Shown here one piece after another: positions 34,269 to 43,649 of a DNA stretch of 64,000 bases. The position numbers were made by a program, and so were the translations under genes. Source of the stretch: Paeniglutamicibacter sulfureus. GTDB lineage: Bacteria; Actinomycetota; Actinomycetes; Actinomycetales; Micrococcaceae. How positions within the stretch are numbered: position 1 is the first letter of the stretch; every line of letters begins with the position of its first letter. The notes beneath the pieces are model-generated. The model was not told the DNA's origin, ran no database searches, and worked only from the letters and a program-made list of their open reading frames with translations. Location: positions 1,054,001 through 1,118,000 of the forward strand of contig NZ_BAAAWO010000001.1 of assembly GCF_039535115.1 (NCBI RefSeq). Reading direction: 5' to 3'.

Positions 34269-36796
34269 GCCGGCGGCCCTACCAGTGGTGGGAATTCGAC
34301 CAGGACCTCGATGCCCTGGTTGCGCGGCCGGGCACCGATCTGGCGTCCCTGAATGAGCAGCTGCTCAAGGTCACCGACCCCGCCGAGCCCGCGGCGTACG
34401 CCGAGAAAGACATCCGGGAGCTGTCCAGGAGATGGACGCAGCGCCGGGACTTCGTGTCCGTGCGGCTGGCCGAACTCTTCCACTGCGTGCAATTGGTGCA
34501 CGACGACGACTACGTCCTGGCGGCCGTGGGCCACCTCGGCGGACGCTCCGACACCGGCGGGGTCCGGAAATTCATGCTGAGGCACGACGACTACCTGCGC
34601 GAACACGTTTTCTGGCGGTTCTTCGAAGTGGAGGGCGGCGGTGAGATCTCCCTGGCAAACGTCGACAAGTACAGCGACGAGAACCATACCTGGACGGATA
34701 CCATCCTGGCGCTGGTTGCCGAGGGAACCCTCGAGCGATCTCGCGTGCTGCGCAGCTGCCTCGAGGCGTTGAACCGGGATTTCTCCGCCTACCGCGCCGG
34801 CTGGTTTTCCAGGCTGCATGACGCCCTGGCGCCCGACGCCGCCGAGGCCCGGAACAACCAGGGCGAGCTGCTCCGCCTGCTGGCCTCGAACAATTCCGCC
34901 ACCACGGCACTGGCGGTGCGGCAGGCACAACTGTTGCACCGGGCGGGAACGCTTGATTCCGAGGGGTTCATCCGCCATGCCGCGCCCGCCCTGGCCGCCC
35001 CCAAGACCTCGGCGCTGAAGGTCCTGGCCATTCTTCGGTCCATGGCCGGCAACGCTGCAGGGATTGCCGGGACCGGGCTTTTTGCCGCCGCCCAAGCGGG
35101 GATGGACCACCCACACCACGACGTGCAGCGGGCGGCCACCGCCTTGCTGGCGGATTTCGGCCGGGATGACCTGCTGCGTGCCGGGTCGCCGGGTTTGTCG
35201 CCCGCCGTGTCCATCGAGTTCGCAGCACGCCTGCCCCGGGCAGAGTTCTCCGGGTCCCCGGAGGCCCCCGCCTCCCCGGCGGGAGTGACCGGTGCCGTGG
35301 TGCCGCGGCAACCGCCGTGGCCGCACCCCGTTCCGGTGCCCGACTGGGCCGAGTCCGAGATGCAGGAGCACCTGGCGATGCTCCTGGAAAATCCGGGCGA
35401 CCCGGTTGCCTTCGAATTGGCGCTGTCCCGGCTGGCCTCCCGGGATGCATGCGAGCTGTTGCGCCCGCTGGCCCGGCGCGCGGCCAAACTCGGCGGGAAC
35501 AACGAAAACGTGGTGGCGGAACTGATCCTTGCCGGTGCCGATCCGGACTTCAGGTTCAGGCCGCCGACGCGCGCGCGGCGCTCGGGGCAAGACCAGGAGT
35601 CGAAGGTTTCGTGGCCCGAAGACCGCTCGATCGTTCCGGTGCTGTACAAACGGGTGCGGGAAGTCATAGAGATCCTGCAGGAACGCGCGGAGCACCGGGT
35701 ACTGCTGGCGACGCCCACCGCAACATGCGGCTGGATCGAGCCCGCCGCACTGGTGGCCCGTTTCCTGGCCAACGACGCGGCAGGCAGGGATCCCCTTCGT
35801 TTCGATACCCTGGCCGCATTGCTGCGCCTGGCACCAGAGAATCGTCCCGCCGCACTCGAACAACTGCAAAAGGCCGATGTCCGCCCCGCGGGCACGGAGG
35901 CCGGCAACGCCATGGCGTACGCATTGGGCGGCCCGCCGGCGGCAATCAACGACGCAGCCTGGTGGGTGGCCGCCGCACGGGCCCACGCGCCCTTTGCCAT
36001 TGACGGCCACCTGCTGGAGGCGGGACTGGCAGTTGCGGGACAGGGGCATCCCGCCACACTCTGCCTCCGCTGGAAATCTGAGACCTCAACGTTCAAGGAT
36101 GACGGGAAGCTGCGGAGCTACACCTGGTGGAAGGTCAAGGCCGACGCAGGTCCCCAAGGCCGGGCGTCGGCGGAGTTCCCCAGCATCATTCCGTCCGCCG
36201 CCGATGCCTTCCAGGTTGCTTCCGCACTGGAAATCCGCCAAAGCGCGATGGCATTCCCGCCCAGCACCCTCTCGCTGGCCGCCGCGTCCATCTCCTGGTT
36301 GAACCGCGCGATGCAGACGCCGGACCCCGCGGTGGAGGATGCTGTCCTGGCCGCACTGGAAGTGCATGCCGGACGGTGGGAGGGGCCGACCGCCGAACTC
36401 CTGGCCTTGGGCCTGGCCGCCAAGCGAGCCGAGGTCCGTATCCGTGCCTCCGAGCTGTTCGCGCTGGCGATTCCGGAGCGAATGGGAGCCGAACCGTTTG
36501 CCGCAGCCCTGGCGCACTGTGCCCGGGCATGCGTCCTTTCTCGCTGGGCCGCGTCGCTGGCCGATGCCGCCGGCATCTCCGGCTCCGCGGCCACCGCGAC
36601 CCGGGAGGTGCTGGCCCATTTGCTGCCCCGCTTGGAACGTGCCCAGCATGGTGTCGGCAGGCTCCTGGGCGTGTATCTGGAGGAATGCATCCGTGCGCAT
36701 GTCCCGCCGGAGTCCGCCGCACTGCGCGCCTGGCTGAAGGGTTTTTCCGGCACCTCTATCGCGACACGGAACGCCAAAGGACTCCTGGCGCTGTAG
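34265..36796 (+). CDS. DUF6493-like large helical-repeat protein
   Basis: An 843-residue soluble protein, rich in Ala/Leu helices that look like HEAT-type repeats, without membrane segments or known catalytic motifs. It resembles proteins I know as DUF6493, which in actinobacteria follow SWIM zinc-finger genes. The TTG at 34265 overlaps the SWIM-gene stop by 4 bases; the frame continues upstream, but that part is an out-of-frame copy of the SWIM gene. A scaffold role with the SWIM protein is inferred from context only. Confidence 0.7.
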   Translation: MSRRPYQWWEFDQDLDALVARPGTDLASLNEQLLKVTDPAEPAAYAEKDIRELSRRWTQRRDFVSVRLAELFHCVQLVHDDDYVLAAVGHLGGRSDTGGVRKFMLRHDDYLREHVFWRFFEVEGGGEISLANVDKYSDENHTWTDTILALVAEGTLERSRVLRSCLEALNRDFSAYRAGWFSRLHDALAPDAAEARNNQGELLRLLASNNSATTALAVRQAQLLHRAGTLDSEGFIRHAAPALAAPKTSALKVLAILRSMAGNAAGIAGTGLFAAAQAGMDHPHHDVQRAATALLADFGRDDLLRAGSPGLSPAVSIEFAARLPRAEFSGSPEAPASPAGVTGAVVPRQPPWPHPVPVPDWAESEMQEHLAMLLENPGDPVAFELALSRLASRDACELLRPLARRAAKLGGNNENVVAELILAGADPDFRFRPPTRARRSGQDQESKVSWPEDRSIVPVLYKRVREVIEILQERAEHRVLLATPTATCGWIEPAALVARFLANDAAGRDPLRFDTLAALLRLAPENRPAALEQLQKADVRPAGTEAGNAMAYALGGPPAAINDAAWWVAAARAHAPFAIDGHLLEAGLAVAGQGHPATLCLRWKSETSTFKDDGKLRSYTWWKVKADAGPQGRASAEFPSIIPSAADAFQVASALEIRQSAMAFPPSTLSLAAASISWLNRAMQTPDPAVEDAVLAALEVHAGRWEGPTAELLALGLAAKRAEVRIRASELFALAIPERMGAEPFAAALAHCARACVLSRWAASLADAAGISGSAATATREVLAHLLPRLERAQHGVGRLLGVYLEECIRAHVPPESAALRAWLKGFSGTSIATRNAKGLLAL

Positions 36797-36893
36797 TAGG
36801 TGCTCACCGTGGAGCGGCGGGTGCCGGCCCCGCTCACCTCCGGAGCGTCGAAGCAACTCGCCAAGCCACCACTATTCTGGAAGGATCTGCCTC

Positions 36894-37706
36894 ATGGAAT
36901 CCACACACGAGCACCTTGTCGAAGGCACCGCCAACGCCCTGGGCCTGACCGTCTACGAGCCCGGCTCCTCCACGACGCTGCGACCGGTGGTCCTGCTGCA
37001 CGGCTTTGCCTCCTCCAGCGTTCTGAACTGGGTGAAGTCCGGATGGATCCGCAGCCTCACCGAGGCCGGACGCAAGGTGCTGGCAGTGGACCTGCCCGGC
37101 CACGGCACCTCCCCGGCTCCCGAGGACCTGGACGCCTACACCCCCAGCCGGATGCGCGCGGACCTGCTGCAGCTGCTGATGGACCACGGGGTTACCACGC
37201 TCTCGCCAAGCGACGCACTCAGCGGCGTCGATCTGGTCGGCTATTCCCTCGGCGCCCGCCTGGCATGGGAATTCGGCGGCACCCAGCCGCAACTGGTGAA
37301 CCGGCTGGTGCTTGGCGGTCCGGCCAGCATCGACCCGCTGGCCGCCTTCGACCTGAACGCCGCCCAACTCTATTTGGCCGACGGCACCTCGATCGCCGAC
37401 GAATCGACGGCGGACTTGCTGCGCATGGCCCAAACCGTGGAATCCAACGACATGTTCTCGCTGATGAGTATGATCCAGGCCATCAAGACCGAGCCCTTCT
37501 CCCCCGAACAAATGATTCCCACCATGCCCACGCTGCTGGTTGCCGGAGACGGCGACTCGCTGGCCACCACCATGCCGCGGCTCACCGAGTTGCTCGCCAC
37601 CCGCGACACCGAGAAGTCGATCCTCTGGCTCACCGGCCGCGACCACGCCAACGCGGTGACCAGCCGCGAGTTCAAGAACGCTGCTGTCGCTTTTCTGGAG
37701 GCCTGA
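36894..37706 (+). CDS. Alpha/beta-fold hydrolase
   Basis: A 270-residue hydrolase. The oxyanion segment is VVLLHGFASSS, the nucleophile elbow is VGYSLGARLAWE (G-x-S-x-G), and the late His lies in TGRDHANAVTS. A lid-like insertion follows PASIDPLAAFD. There is no signal peptide, so it is cytosolic. AAGGAT precedes the ATG. The substrate (ester, lactone or haloalkane) cannot be assigned. It is convergent with the potassium channel gene. Confidence 0.9.
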   Translation: MESTHEHLVEGTANALGLTVYEPGSSTTLRPVVLLHGFASSSVLNWVKSGWIRSLTEAGRKVLAVDLPGHGTSPAPEDLDAYTPSRMRADLLQLLMDHGVTTLSPSDALSGVDLVGYSLGARLAWEFGGTQPQLVNRLVLGGPASIDPLAAFDLNAAQLYLADGTSIADESTADLLRMAQTVESNDMFSLMSMIQAIKTEPFSPEQMIPTMPTLLVAGDGDSLATTMPRLTELLATRDTEKSILWLTGRDHANAVTSREFKNAAVAFLEA

Positions 37707-37816
37707 TCCCCGCGGGTGCTGCACCACGGGTCCTTCACCGGGTCGCGCTGCCGCTGGCGCGGCTGCACCGGAGATGAGCCGGTGGGCTCCGCGGAAGTCA
37801 GCCGCAGCCCGCTGGG

Positions 37817-39226
37817 TCAGCCGATGATGGGCCGCTCTTCCGGTAGCCGGAAGAGCCTGGGCCGGAGGGAGAGAGCCAGCGCGGTGCTCACGGTGACCGT
37901 GCCGATCCGGCCGAGGAACATCAGGACGATGAGTACCACTTGGGCATTCGTCGGCAGGCCCGCGGTGATACCGGCGCTCAGGCCGACGGTTCCGAAGGCA
38001 GAGGTCGCTTCGAACAGCGTCTTTTCCAGTGTGTGGTCCGTAAAAGTGAGCAGCAGGAGCGTTCCAATGATGACCGCGGCGACACCGAGCAGTGCGACGG
38101 TGAGGGCCTGGCGCTGCACCGAGGAAGAGATGCTGCGGTGGGCGATGTTCACCTGCCCGTTGCCGCGAACCTCGTTCCAGATGGAGTAGCCCAGCACGAG
38201 GAACGTCGCGATCTTGATGCCGCCGGCCGTGCCCGCGCTGCCGCCGCCGATGAACATCAGGATGTCGGTGATGAAAAGCGTTTCGGAGGCGGCGGCGGCG
38301 TAGTCGATGCTATTGAAGCCGGCGGTTCGAGGGAACACCCCACCGGCCAGCGCAGCGAGCAGCTTGCCTCCCGGGGAGAATCCGCCCAGGGTTTCCTGCC
38401 GGTTCCATTCGACGGCGGCAAACATGAGTGTTCCGAGGAACAGGAGAGCGATAGTGCCGTAGATGGTCAAACGGGCGTGGACGGTCCACGACCCAAACCT
38501 GAATCCCTGCCGCCTGAGCTCGATGAGCACGGGGAACCCCAGCCCGCCGGAAATCAGGGCCAGACAGATCGGGATGATGATCCAAGGGTCCTGCGCGAAG
38601 CCGATGAGGTTGTCACTGTACAAGGCGAAGCCTGCGTTGTTGAAGGCCGAGACCGCATGGAAGACGCCGTGCCACAGGGCCTCGAGGGGATTCTCCTGGT
38701 AGGCGATCCAGTACCTGCCTGCGAGGAAGATGGCCGTTGCGCCCTCGAAGAGGAGCATGATCCGGGCCACCCGGAAAAGCACACCCCGCACGTCGCCCAG
38801 ATTGAGGGTATGGGTTTCAGACTGTGCAACGAGTTGTCCGTGGAGGCCGATCTTCTTCCGAAGCATCAGTGCCAGGAGTGTTCCGAGCGACATGATGCCG
38901 AATCCGCCGGCCTGGATGAGTCCGAGGATGACGGTGTGCCCGAAGGGCGTCCAGAATGTTGGCGTGTCCACGGTGACCAGTCCCGTCACGCACACCGCCG
39001 AGACGGCGGTGAACAACGCCGGCATGAACCCTCCACCGGCGTCCTCGGTGCGTGCCGCGGGAAGCATCAGCAGGAGTGTGCCGATCGAAATCATGCAGAG
39101 GTAGGCGAGGGGAACAATGCGTACCGGGTGCAGCACCACCCGTTTCAGGAATCCGACCCAGCGGGCCGGCGCCCAAGGGTTGCCCCGCTTCGGGACCGGT
39201 TTTTTCGAGGCACGCAACAACACCAT
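37817..39226 (-). CDS. ktrB: Potassium uptake channel subunit KtrB/TrkH family
   Basis: A 469-residue membrane protein with four M1-P-M2 repeats. The four selectivity-filter loops are visible as VCVTGLVTV, NNAGFALYS, PRTAGFNSI and FGTVGLSAG, each with the conserved Gly. The intramembrane gate loop after the third repeat is GGGSAGTAGGIKI. The length and filters match KtrB, which needs a cytosolic KtrA ring; no ktrA/trkA gene is present in the window. GGAGG precedes the ATG. It is divergent from the KdpD/KdpE-like two-component genes, which suggests they respond to K+. Confidence 0.92.
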   Translation of the reverse strand: MVLLRASKKPVPKRGNPWAPARWVGFLKRVVLHPVRIVPLAYLCMISIGTLLLMLPAARTEDAGGGFMPALFTAVSAVCVTGLVTVDTPTFWTPFGHTVILGLIQAGGFGIMSLGTLLALMLRKKIGLHGQLVAQSETHTLNLGDVRGVLFRVARIMLLFEGATAIFLAGRYWIAYQENPLEALWHGVFHAVSAFNNAGFALYSDNLIGFAQDPWIIIPICLALISGGLGFPVLIELRRQGFRFGSWTVHARLTIYGTIALLFLGTLMFAAVEWNRQETLGGFSPGGKLLAALAGGVFPRTAGFNSIDYAAAASETLFITDILMFIGGGSAGTAGGIKIATFLVLGYSIWNEVRGNGQVNIAHRSISSSVQRQALTVALLGVAAVIIGTLLLLTFTDHTLEKTLFEATSAFGTVGLSAGITAGLPTNAQVVLIVLMFLGRIGTVTVSTALALSLRPRLFRLPEERPIIG

Positions 39227-39313
39227 TCGACGTTACCTCCGGCCGATGGACGCCCGGCCAGGTTTGGCGTAAGGGTCCCGTAAAGATTCGTGGCCGTCGG
39301 GCATAATGGGTGG

Positions 39314-40786
39314 ATGATCCGCGGCAGAAGCATCGGGAAGGCGGGTCCCGCCGCCTCCGGGCAGGACCCGATGCGCACCTTGTCGGGTTATCTTCTAGCG
39401 CTTGTCCTGCCGGCGGCAATGACCTTCCTGCTCTCTCCGTTCGACGAGTTGAACCTGGCCACCCATGCCCTGGCACGGCTGTGCTCGGTGATAGTCGTGG
39501 CTTTTCTCGGAGGCCTGGGGCCGGCAGTGCTGGCGGCGGTGCTGGACGCCTTGTTCCTGAACTATTTCGTGACCCATCCGGTGGGAACCTTGACTGTCAA
39601 CGACCCCCAGGACTTTTTCGTCTTGTTGGTCTATCTGGGGGTCGGGATTACCGTGGCCCTGGTCGTGGGGCTCTCCGCCCGCCGGTCCCGGGCAGCAGCC
39701 CTCTCCAGCGCCGAGGCAGCCACGCTGAGCGAGTTGGCCCGCACCTCCCTGGCGGGCGACCAAAGTTCGGAGGAGTTCCTCGACCAGTTGCGCGGGCAGT
39801 TCCAGCTCAACGGGGTCAGCGTCTTCGAAGGCGTTGATGACGGCTTGTGGCGGCTGCGTGCCTCGTCAGGTCCGGACGCGCCGCAGTGTCCGGACGCCGC
39901 CACCACCCTTGACCGACCTCGTCCCGGGTTGGCAGTCGGGCTGAACCAATCGGCGCCGACCGGCGGTGATCGGCGCCTGCTAAACGCCTATGAGGCACAT
40001 CTTGCGGCGTTGTTGGAGCGTGAGCGGCTCATCCTTCGGCTACGCGATTCGATCAAGCTCATCGAAGGAAACCGGGTCAAGACCTCGATCCTGCGGGCCG
40101 TTTCCCATGACCTGCGAACCCCTCTGGCCGGTATCGAACTCGCCCTGACCGCGCTGCGCCGTCAGCGGTCCAAGACCAGCGTGGAGCAGCAGGAAGAGAT
40201 GCTGGACGCGGTTCAGAGCTTCACCGACCGCCTCAAGGGGCTCGTGGGGAACCTATTGGACATGTCGCGGCTTTCCAGCGACAGCGTCCAGGTGCTGCAC
40301 GAACCCGTCACGTGGCTCGAAGTTGTTCCCGAAGCGCTTGCCGGGGTGCCGGACGGGGCCGTGCGTGCGGAACTGGCCCCCAACTTGCCACCGGTGGACG
40401 CGGATCGCGGGTTGCTTGAGCGGGCATTGGCCAACCTCGTGGAAAACGCCGTGAAGTATGCGTCCGGGACCGATATTGTGGTGCGCGCCACGGCCGGCGG
40501 CAGTCTGCATGTCTGGCCTGACGGCCGTCCCTTTGGTGAACTGCGCGTCGTGGACCATGGCGACGGCGTGCCCGCGGACCGGGTCGTGGCAATGTTCCAG
40601 CCTTTTCAGCGACTCGACGACGCGTCCCCCGATGCAGGCATCGGCCTTGGACTGGCGGTGGCCAAGGGCTTTATCGAGGCCATGGAGGGTCAACTCGTGG
40701 CCGAGCCAACGCCCGGGGGCGGCCTCACCATGTCCATCAGGTTGCCGCTTTACACCGGGATGGCAACGTTCAAGGACGACGAATGA
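39314..40786 (+). CDS. KdpD-like sensor histidine kinase lacking the KdpD/USP N-terminal domains
   Basis: A 490-residue membrane histidine kinase. Residues 20-115 form the four-helix DUF4118 module typical of KdpD (GYLLALVLPAAMTFLLSP, then VAFLGGLGPAVLAAVLDALF). A GAF-like linker (about 130-230) is followed by the H-box ILRAVSHDLRTPLAGIELAL and a HATPase with LVENAVKYA and GIGLGLAVAKGFIEAM. Full KdpD is about 850-900 residues; the KdpD and universal-stress-protein domains that bind c-di-AMP are absent. The ATG at 39314 lies 6 nt after CATAAT. The response regulator gene overlaps by 4 bases. Confidence 0.88.
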   Translation: MIRGRSIGKAGPAASGQDPMRTLSGYLLALVLPAAMTFLLSPFDELNLATHALARLCSVIVVAFLGGLGPAVLAAVLDALFLNYFVTHPVGTLTVNDPQDFFVLLVYLGVGITVALVVGLSARRSRAAALSSAEAATLSELARTSLAGDQSSEEFLDQLRGQFQLNGVSVFEGVDDGLWRLRASSGPDAPQCPDAATTLDRPRPGLAVGLNQSAPTGGDRRLLNAYEAHLAALLERERLILRLRDSIKLIEGNRVKTSILRAVSHDLRTPLAGIELALTALRRQRSKTSVEQQEEMLDAVQSFTDRLKGLVGNLLDMSRLSSDSVQVLHEPVTWLEVVPEALAGVPDGAVRAELAPNLPPVDADRGLLERALANLVENAVKYASGTDIVVRATAGGSLHVWPDGRPFGELRVVDHGDGVPADRVVAMFQPFQRLDDASPDAGIGLGLAVAKGFIEAMEGQLVAEPTPGGGLTMSIRLPLYTGMATFKDDE

Positions 40787-41457
40787 AAAACGTCCTGCTG
40801 GTAGACGATGAACCCCAGCTCGTCCGCGCCCTGCAGATCAATCTTGAGGCCGAAGGCTATGCCGTCACGACCGCACCCGACGGCGCCAAAGCACTGCGGG
40901 CAGCTGCTTCCCAGCCCCCGGACGTACTCGTGCTCGACCTCGGGCTGCCGGACATGGACGGCACCGAGGTCATCCGCAGGCTGCGCGCCTGGACGGAACT
41001 GCCCATTATCGTACTCTCGGCCCGCCATGGCTCCTCGGACAAAGTCGAAGCCCTCGATGCCGGGGCCGATGACTACGTCACCAAGCCTTTCGGCCTGGAT
41101 GAGCTCTTGGCCAGGCTCCGCGCCGTAGAGCGGCGTTCCTGGCCCGTCCGTGAGGCCGGGACGGTGGAAGCGGGCGAACTGGAGATCGACTTGATGGCTG
41201 CGACAGTCTCCCGTGCAGGCCACCGAATTCGTCTCACTCCGCGTGAATGGGGCGTGCTGCAATTACTCGTCGAAAACCGGGGAAGGCTGGTGTCCCAGCA
41301 ACAGATCCTCAGCGAGGTCTGGGGGCCGCTCTACGAAAAGGAAACCCACTATCTGCGCATCTACGTGGGACAGCTCAGACGGAAACTCGAGGAAGACCCT
41401 GCAAACCCCCGGCATCTCCTGACAGCACCAGGTATGGGCTACCGATTCGAAACATAG
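40783..41457 (+). CDS. KdpE-like OmpR-family response regulator
   Basis: A 224-residue regulator. The receiver shows VLLVDDEPQLVRALQINL, phospho-acceptor Asp52 in VLDLGLPDMDGTEVIRRL and YVTKPFGLDELLARLRAVER; the C-terminal winged helix has IRLTPREWGVLQLLVENRGR and TPGM-type GMGYRFET end. It resembles KdpE. It overlaps the kinase gene (ATGA) and is its partner. The kdpFABC genes are not in the window, so the likely target here is ktrB or itself. Confidence 0.92.
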   Translation: MKNVLLVDDEPQLVRALQINLEAEGYAVTTAPDGAKALRAAASQPPDVLVLDLGLPDMDGTEVIRRLRAWTELPIIVLSARHGSSDKVEALDAGADDYVTKPFGLDELLARLRAVERRSWPVREAGTVEAGELEIDLMAATVSRAGHRIRLTPREWGVLQLLVENRGRLVSQQQILSEVWGPLYEKETHYLRIYVGQLRRKLEEDPANPRHLLTAPGMGYRFET

Positions 41458-41857
41458 CTTGTGATGCGCCGTATGCTCCCGCGGAGTTGACGGCGCCAAT
41501 CTGTGGGAGTGACCTGCGGAAACAGGAAACGGGCAGGGGCAACGCCTCCCCCGGCGACTCCGCCACCGGGGTTGCTCCAGTCCACCCGTTCGATGTCTTA
41601 GGCCCCTGTTGAGCCTCCGAAAGCCGCGCACCCGGCAGCAGTCGGCCAGTGCCAGGCCACCGGCCTCTTCAGCTTGTGTGCCCGGCACACAAGCATTGGC
41701 CGGATCATATTTCGCGGGCACGGACCTTGGGACATTTCACCGTGATGGCAAGATCCAATTCGCTCCCCTGCACGATTTTGTCCTCGACCGGAGCCGAGGC
41801 TCCGGTCGAGGACAAATCAACGTCCAAAGGGCACGCGCTGTTGCGCGCATCGCGAGG
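41458..41857. other. Intergenic region with two large hairpins
   Basis: 400 bases between convergent genes. One hairpin has perfect 10-bp arms and a CCG loop (41672-41694, arm GCTTGTGTGC); it has no T-run. A second, longer one lies at 41777-41816. I find no gene with a ribosome-binding site here. The hairpins may be terminators for the two converging transcripts or a structured RNA. Confidence 0.5.
41777..41816. terminator. Bidirectional terminator-like hairpin
   Basis: An 18-bp perfect stem (41777-41794 with 41799-41816) with tetraloop CGAG. Its ends carry AAA/TTT on either strand. It lies 42 bases past the stop of the DUF6480-like gene on the minus strand. Confidence 0.55.
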
Positions 41858-42271
41858 CTACTCTTCGTGCCCCTGGTCCTGGCTCATCGCTCCCTCACCC
41901 GGGGGCGTCTCGCCAGGAGGGACTCCGCCTCCTGGTTCCAGGCCTGTGATTTTTTGCTTGACCGGATCGGGGTTGGATGTGGCCCCGGGTTCATCGGTTT
42001 CAGACCCGGCCGATTCGTCCGACTCCGGCGCCGGTTCGTTCTTTGGGTCGAAGGCTGGTTTGTTGCCCATCGCGGTATTTTCCTGTCTGTCGATGTCGAT
42101 TTCGGCCTCTGTGGGTCGGGCCGTTGCCATTCCGGCGTGAGCGTCGGGCTCATCGGGGATATCGGACCATTCGGGATCGTCCGGCTGAAGGTTCAACGGA
42201 TCAGCTTCGACTTCGCTCCCGTGCGTTTCGGCTTCTGGCTCCCCTCCCGCGGGAAGGCCGTGTCTATCCAT
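41858..42271 (-). CDS. Acidic DUF6480-like protein
   Basis: A 137-residue, strongly acidic, Pro/Glu/Asp-rich protein without hydrophobic segments. The C-terminal stretch NPDPVKQKITGLEPGGGVPP followed by GETPPGE matches a short actinobacterial family (DUF6480) of unknown role. The first 90 residues are low complexity and probably disordered. A clear Shine-Dalgarno (GAGGAGA on the minus strand) precedes the ATG. It lies 40 bases downstream of the SDR gene and is probably in the same transcript. Confidence 0.75.
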   Translation of the reverse strand: MDRHGLPAGGEPEAETHGSEVEADPLNLQPDDPEWSDIPDEPDAHAGMATARPTEAEIDIDRQENTAMGNKPAFDPKNEPAPESDESAGSETDEPGATSNPDPVKQKITGLEPGGGVPPGETPPGEGAMSQDQGHEE

Positions 42272-42311
42272 CGTGCACTCTCCTCTTGGTTTGCCCGCCC
42301 GGAGAACGGGC

Positions 42312-43235
42312 TCAGGGAGTCGACTTGCCGCCGTTGACGTTCAGCGTTTCCCCGACCACGTAGCTAGATTCGGCAGACGCCAGGAAGACGTAGGCCGGGG
42401 CCAGCTCGACGGGTTGCCCCGCCCGGCCGAGCGGTACGTTGTGACCGAACTTCGGCAAGGCATCCTTCGGCTGGCCGTCGGAGACCTGCAACGGCGTCCA
42501 AATGGGACCGGGGGCCACGGCGTTCACGCGGATGCCGCGAGGTGCCAGTTGCACTGCCAGCCCCTTGGTGAACGCGTTGATCGCCGCCTTCGTCGAGGCG
42601 TAGTCCAACAGCGTGGGTGACGGGTCGTAGGCCTGGACCGAGGTCGTGTTGATAATGCTGGCACCGGCCGGGAGGTGCTTGAGGGCTGCGCGGGTGACGG
42701 TGAACATGGCCAGGATATTGACCTGGAAAGTCTGCATGACCTGCTCGTCGTCCAGGTCTTCAAGGTTCTCGATGGCAATTTGCTTGCCTGCATTGTTCAC
42801 CAGAATGTCCAATCCGCCCAGTTTCTCCGCAGCCTCGTCGGCCAGCGAGTTGCGGTATTGGGCATCGAGCAGGTCCCCGGCAAGACCAATGCCAATCCTT
42901 CCTTCCGCCTCGATCACCGCGATGATCTTGCGTGCGTCTTCGGCTTCGGCCGGCAGGTAGGCAATGGCGACATCCGCACCTTCCCTGGCGAAGGCGATGG
43001 CCACTGCCGCGCCGATACCGGAGTCTCCGCCCGTGACCAGTGCCTTGCGACCCTTGAGCCTCCCGGTTCCGACGTAGGACTCCTCACCGTGGTCCGCCAA
43101 CGGTTCCAGCTTTGCATCAAGGCCGGGTTCGGGTTGGTCCTGTTTGGGCGGTGAGATCCGGGGGTGCCGTTCCACCGGGTTGTCCAGAGAAAGCTGGGCC
43201 TCGGAATCGGGAATATTGGGTTCACGCTCATCCAT
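42312..43235 (-). CDS. SDR-family oxidoreductase (YghA / general-stress-protein-39-like)
   Basis: A 307-residue NAD(P)-dependent short-chain dehydrogenase. It has the long N-terminal extension of the YghA/GSP39 group ([20 protein letters not shown]), the cofactor loop [29 protein letters not shown], and the catalytic Tyr-Lys pair in [13 protein letters not shown]. Members reduce aldehydes or ketones and are induced by general stress. AGGAGG precedes the ATG. It sits in a minus-strand run of acidic and membrane proteins that also look stress-related. Confidence 0.92.
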   Translation of the reverse strand: MDEREPNIPDSEAQLSLDNPVERHPRISPPKQDQPEPGLDAKLEPLADHGEESYVGTGRLKGRKALVTGGDSGIGAAVAIAFAREGADVAIAYLPAEAEDARKIIAVIEAEGRIGIGLAGDLLDAQYRNSLADEAAEKLGGLDILVNNAGKQIAIENLEDLDDEQVMQTFQVNILAMFTVTRAALKHLPAGASIINTTSVQAYDPSPTLLDYASTKAAINAFTKGLAVQLAPRGIRVNAVAPGPIWTPLQVSDGQPKDALPKFGHNVPLGRAGQPVELAPAYVFLASAESSYVVGETLNVNGGKSTP

Positions 43236-43421
43236 GGGAAATCCTCCTGTCGTCGTGGACTTTGATGCTCGTACGGTTCACGCTAGGGCAAACCCCTTGG
43301 GGGTTCAATGAATGCGCACACGCTTGGCCATGGCAGGGCCATGGCAGGGCGATGGTCCTCGTGGAGGCAGGCCCGGCTTCCGGCCACCATGTACGCAGGG
43401 GCGTTCGTTTTGGTCGATTCC

Positions 43422-43619
43422 CTACTCTTTGTCGGAACCGGAGGCTTCCTCCTGCGTCTCGGAGGAAGCCTCCGACGCGCCCAGATCCTGGTTGATCCCC
43501 GGTTGGATCTCTTCTTCCGTCGAAGGCCGATCAACTTCACCGGCGTCGGGCATTTCGTCCTCGTCCGATTCCTGCGGCTGCCCGGTCACGTCGTGCCGAT
43601 CATTTTCGTGTCGTTCCAT
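43422..43619 (-). CDS. Small acidic protein
   Basis: A 65-residue protein, about one third Asp/Glu with Ser and Gln, without hydrophobic segments and probably disordered. I do not recognise the family. The evidence that it is real is a good Shine-Dalgarno (AGGAGA on the minus strand) at proper spacing and its place 30 bases after the DUF4235 gene on the same strand. Two other acidic proteins are encoded in this cluster. Confidence 0.65.
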   Translation of the reverse strand: MERHENDRHDVTGQPQESDEDEMPDAGEVDRPSTEEEIQPGINQDLGASEASSETQEEASGSDKE

Positions 43620-43649
43620 GGTCGATCTCCTTGTCTCTTTTTGCGTGGT

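Noticed and set aside
33908..36049. 713-codon open frame on the minus strand
   Set aside because: It is antisense to the SWIM and DUF6493-like genes and has no recognisable domain.
41672..41694. Possible tRNA or rRNA fragment at the hairpin
   Set aside because: A single stem only; no cloverleaf, no T-loop sequence.
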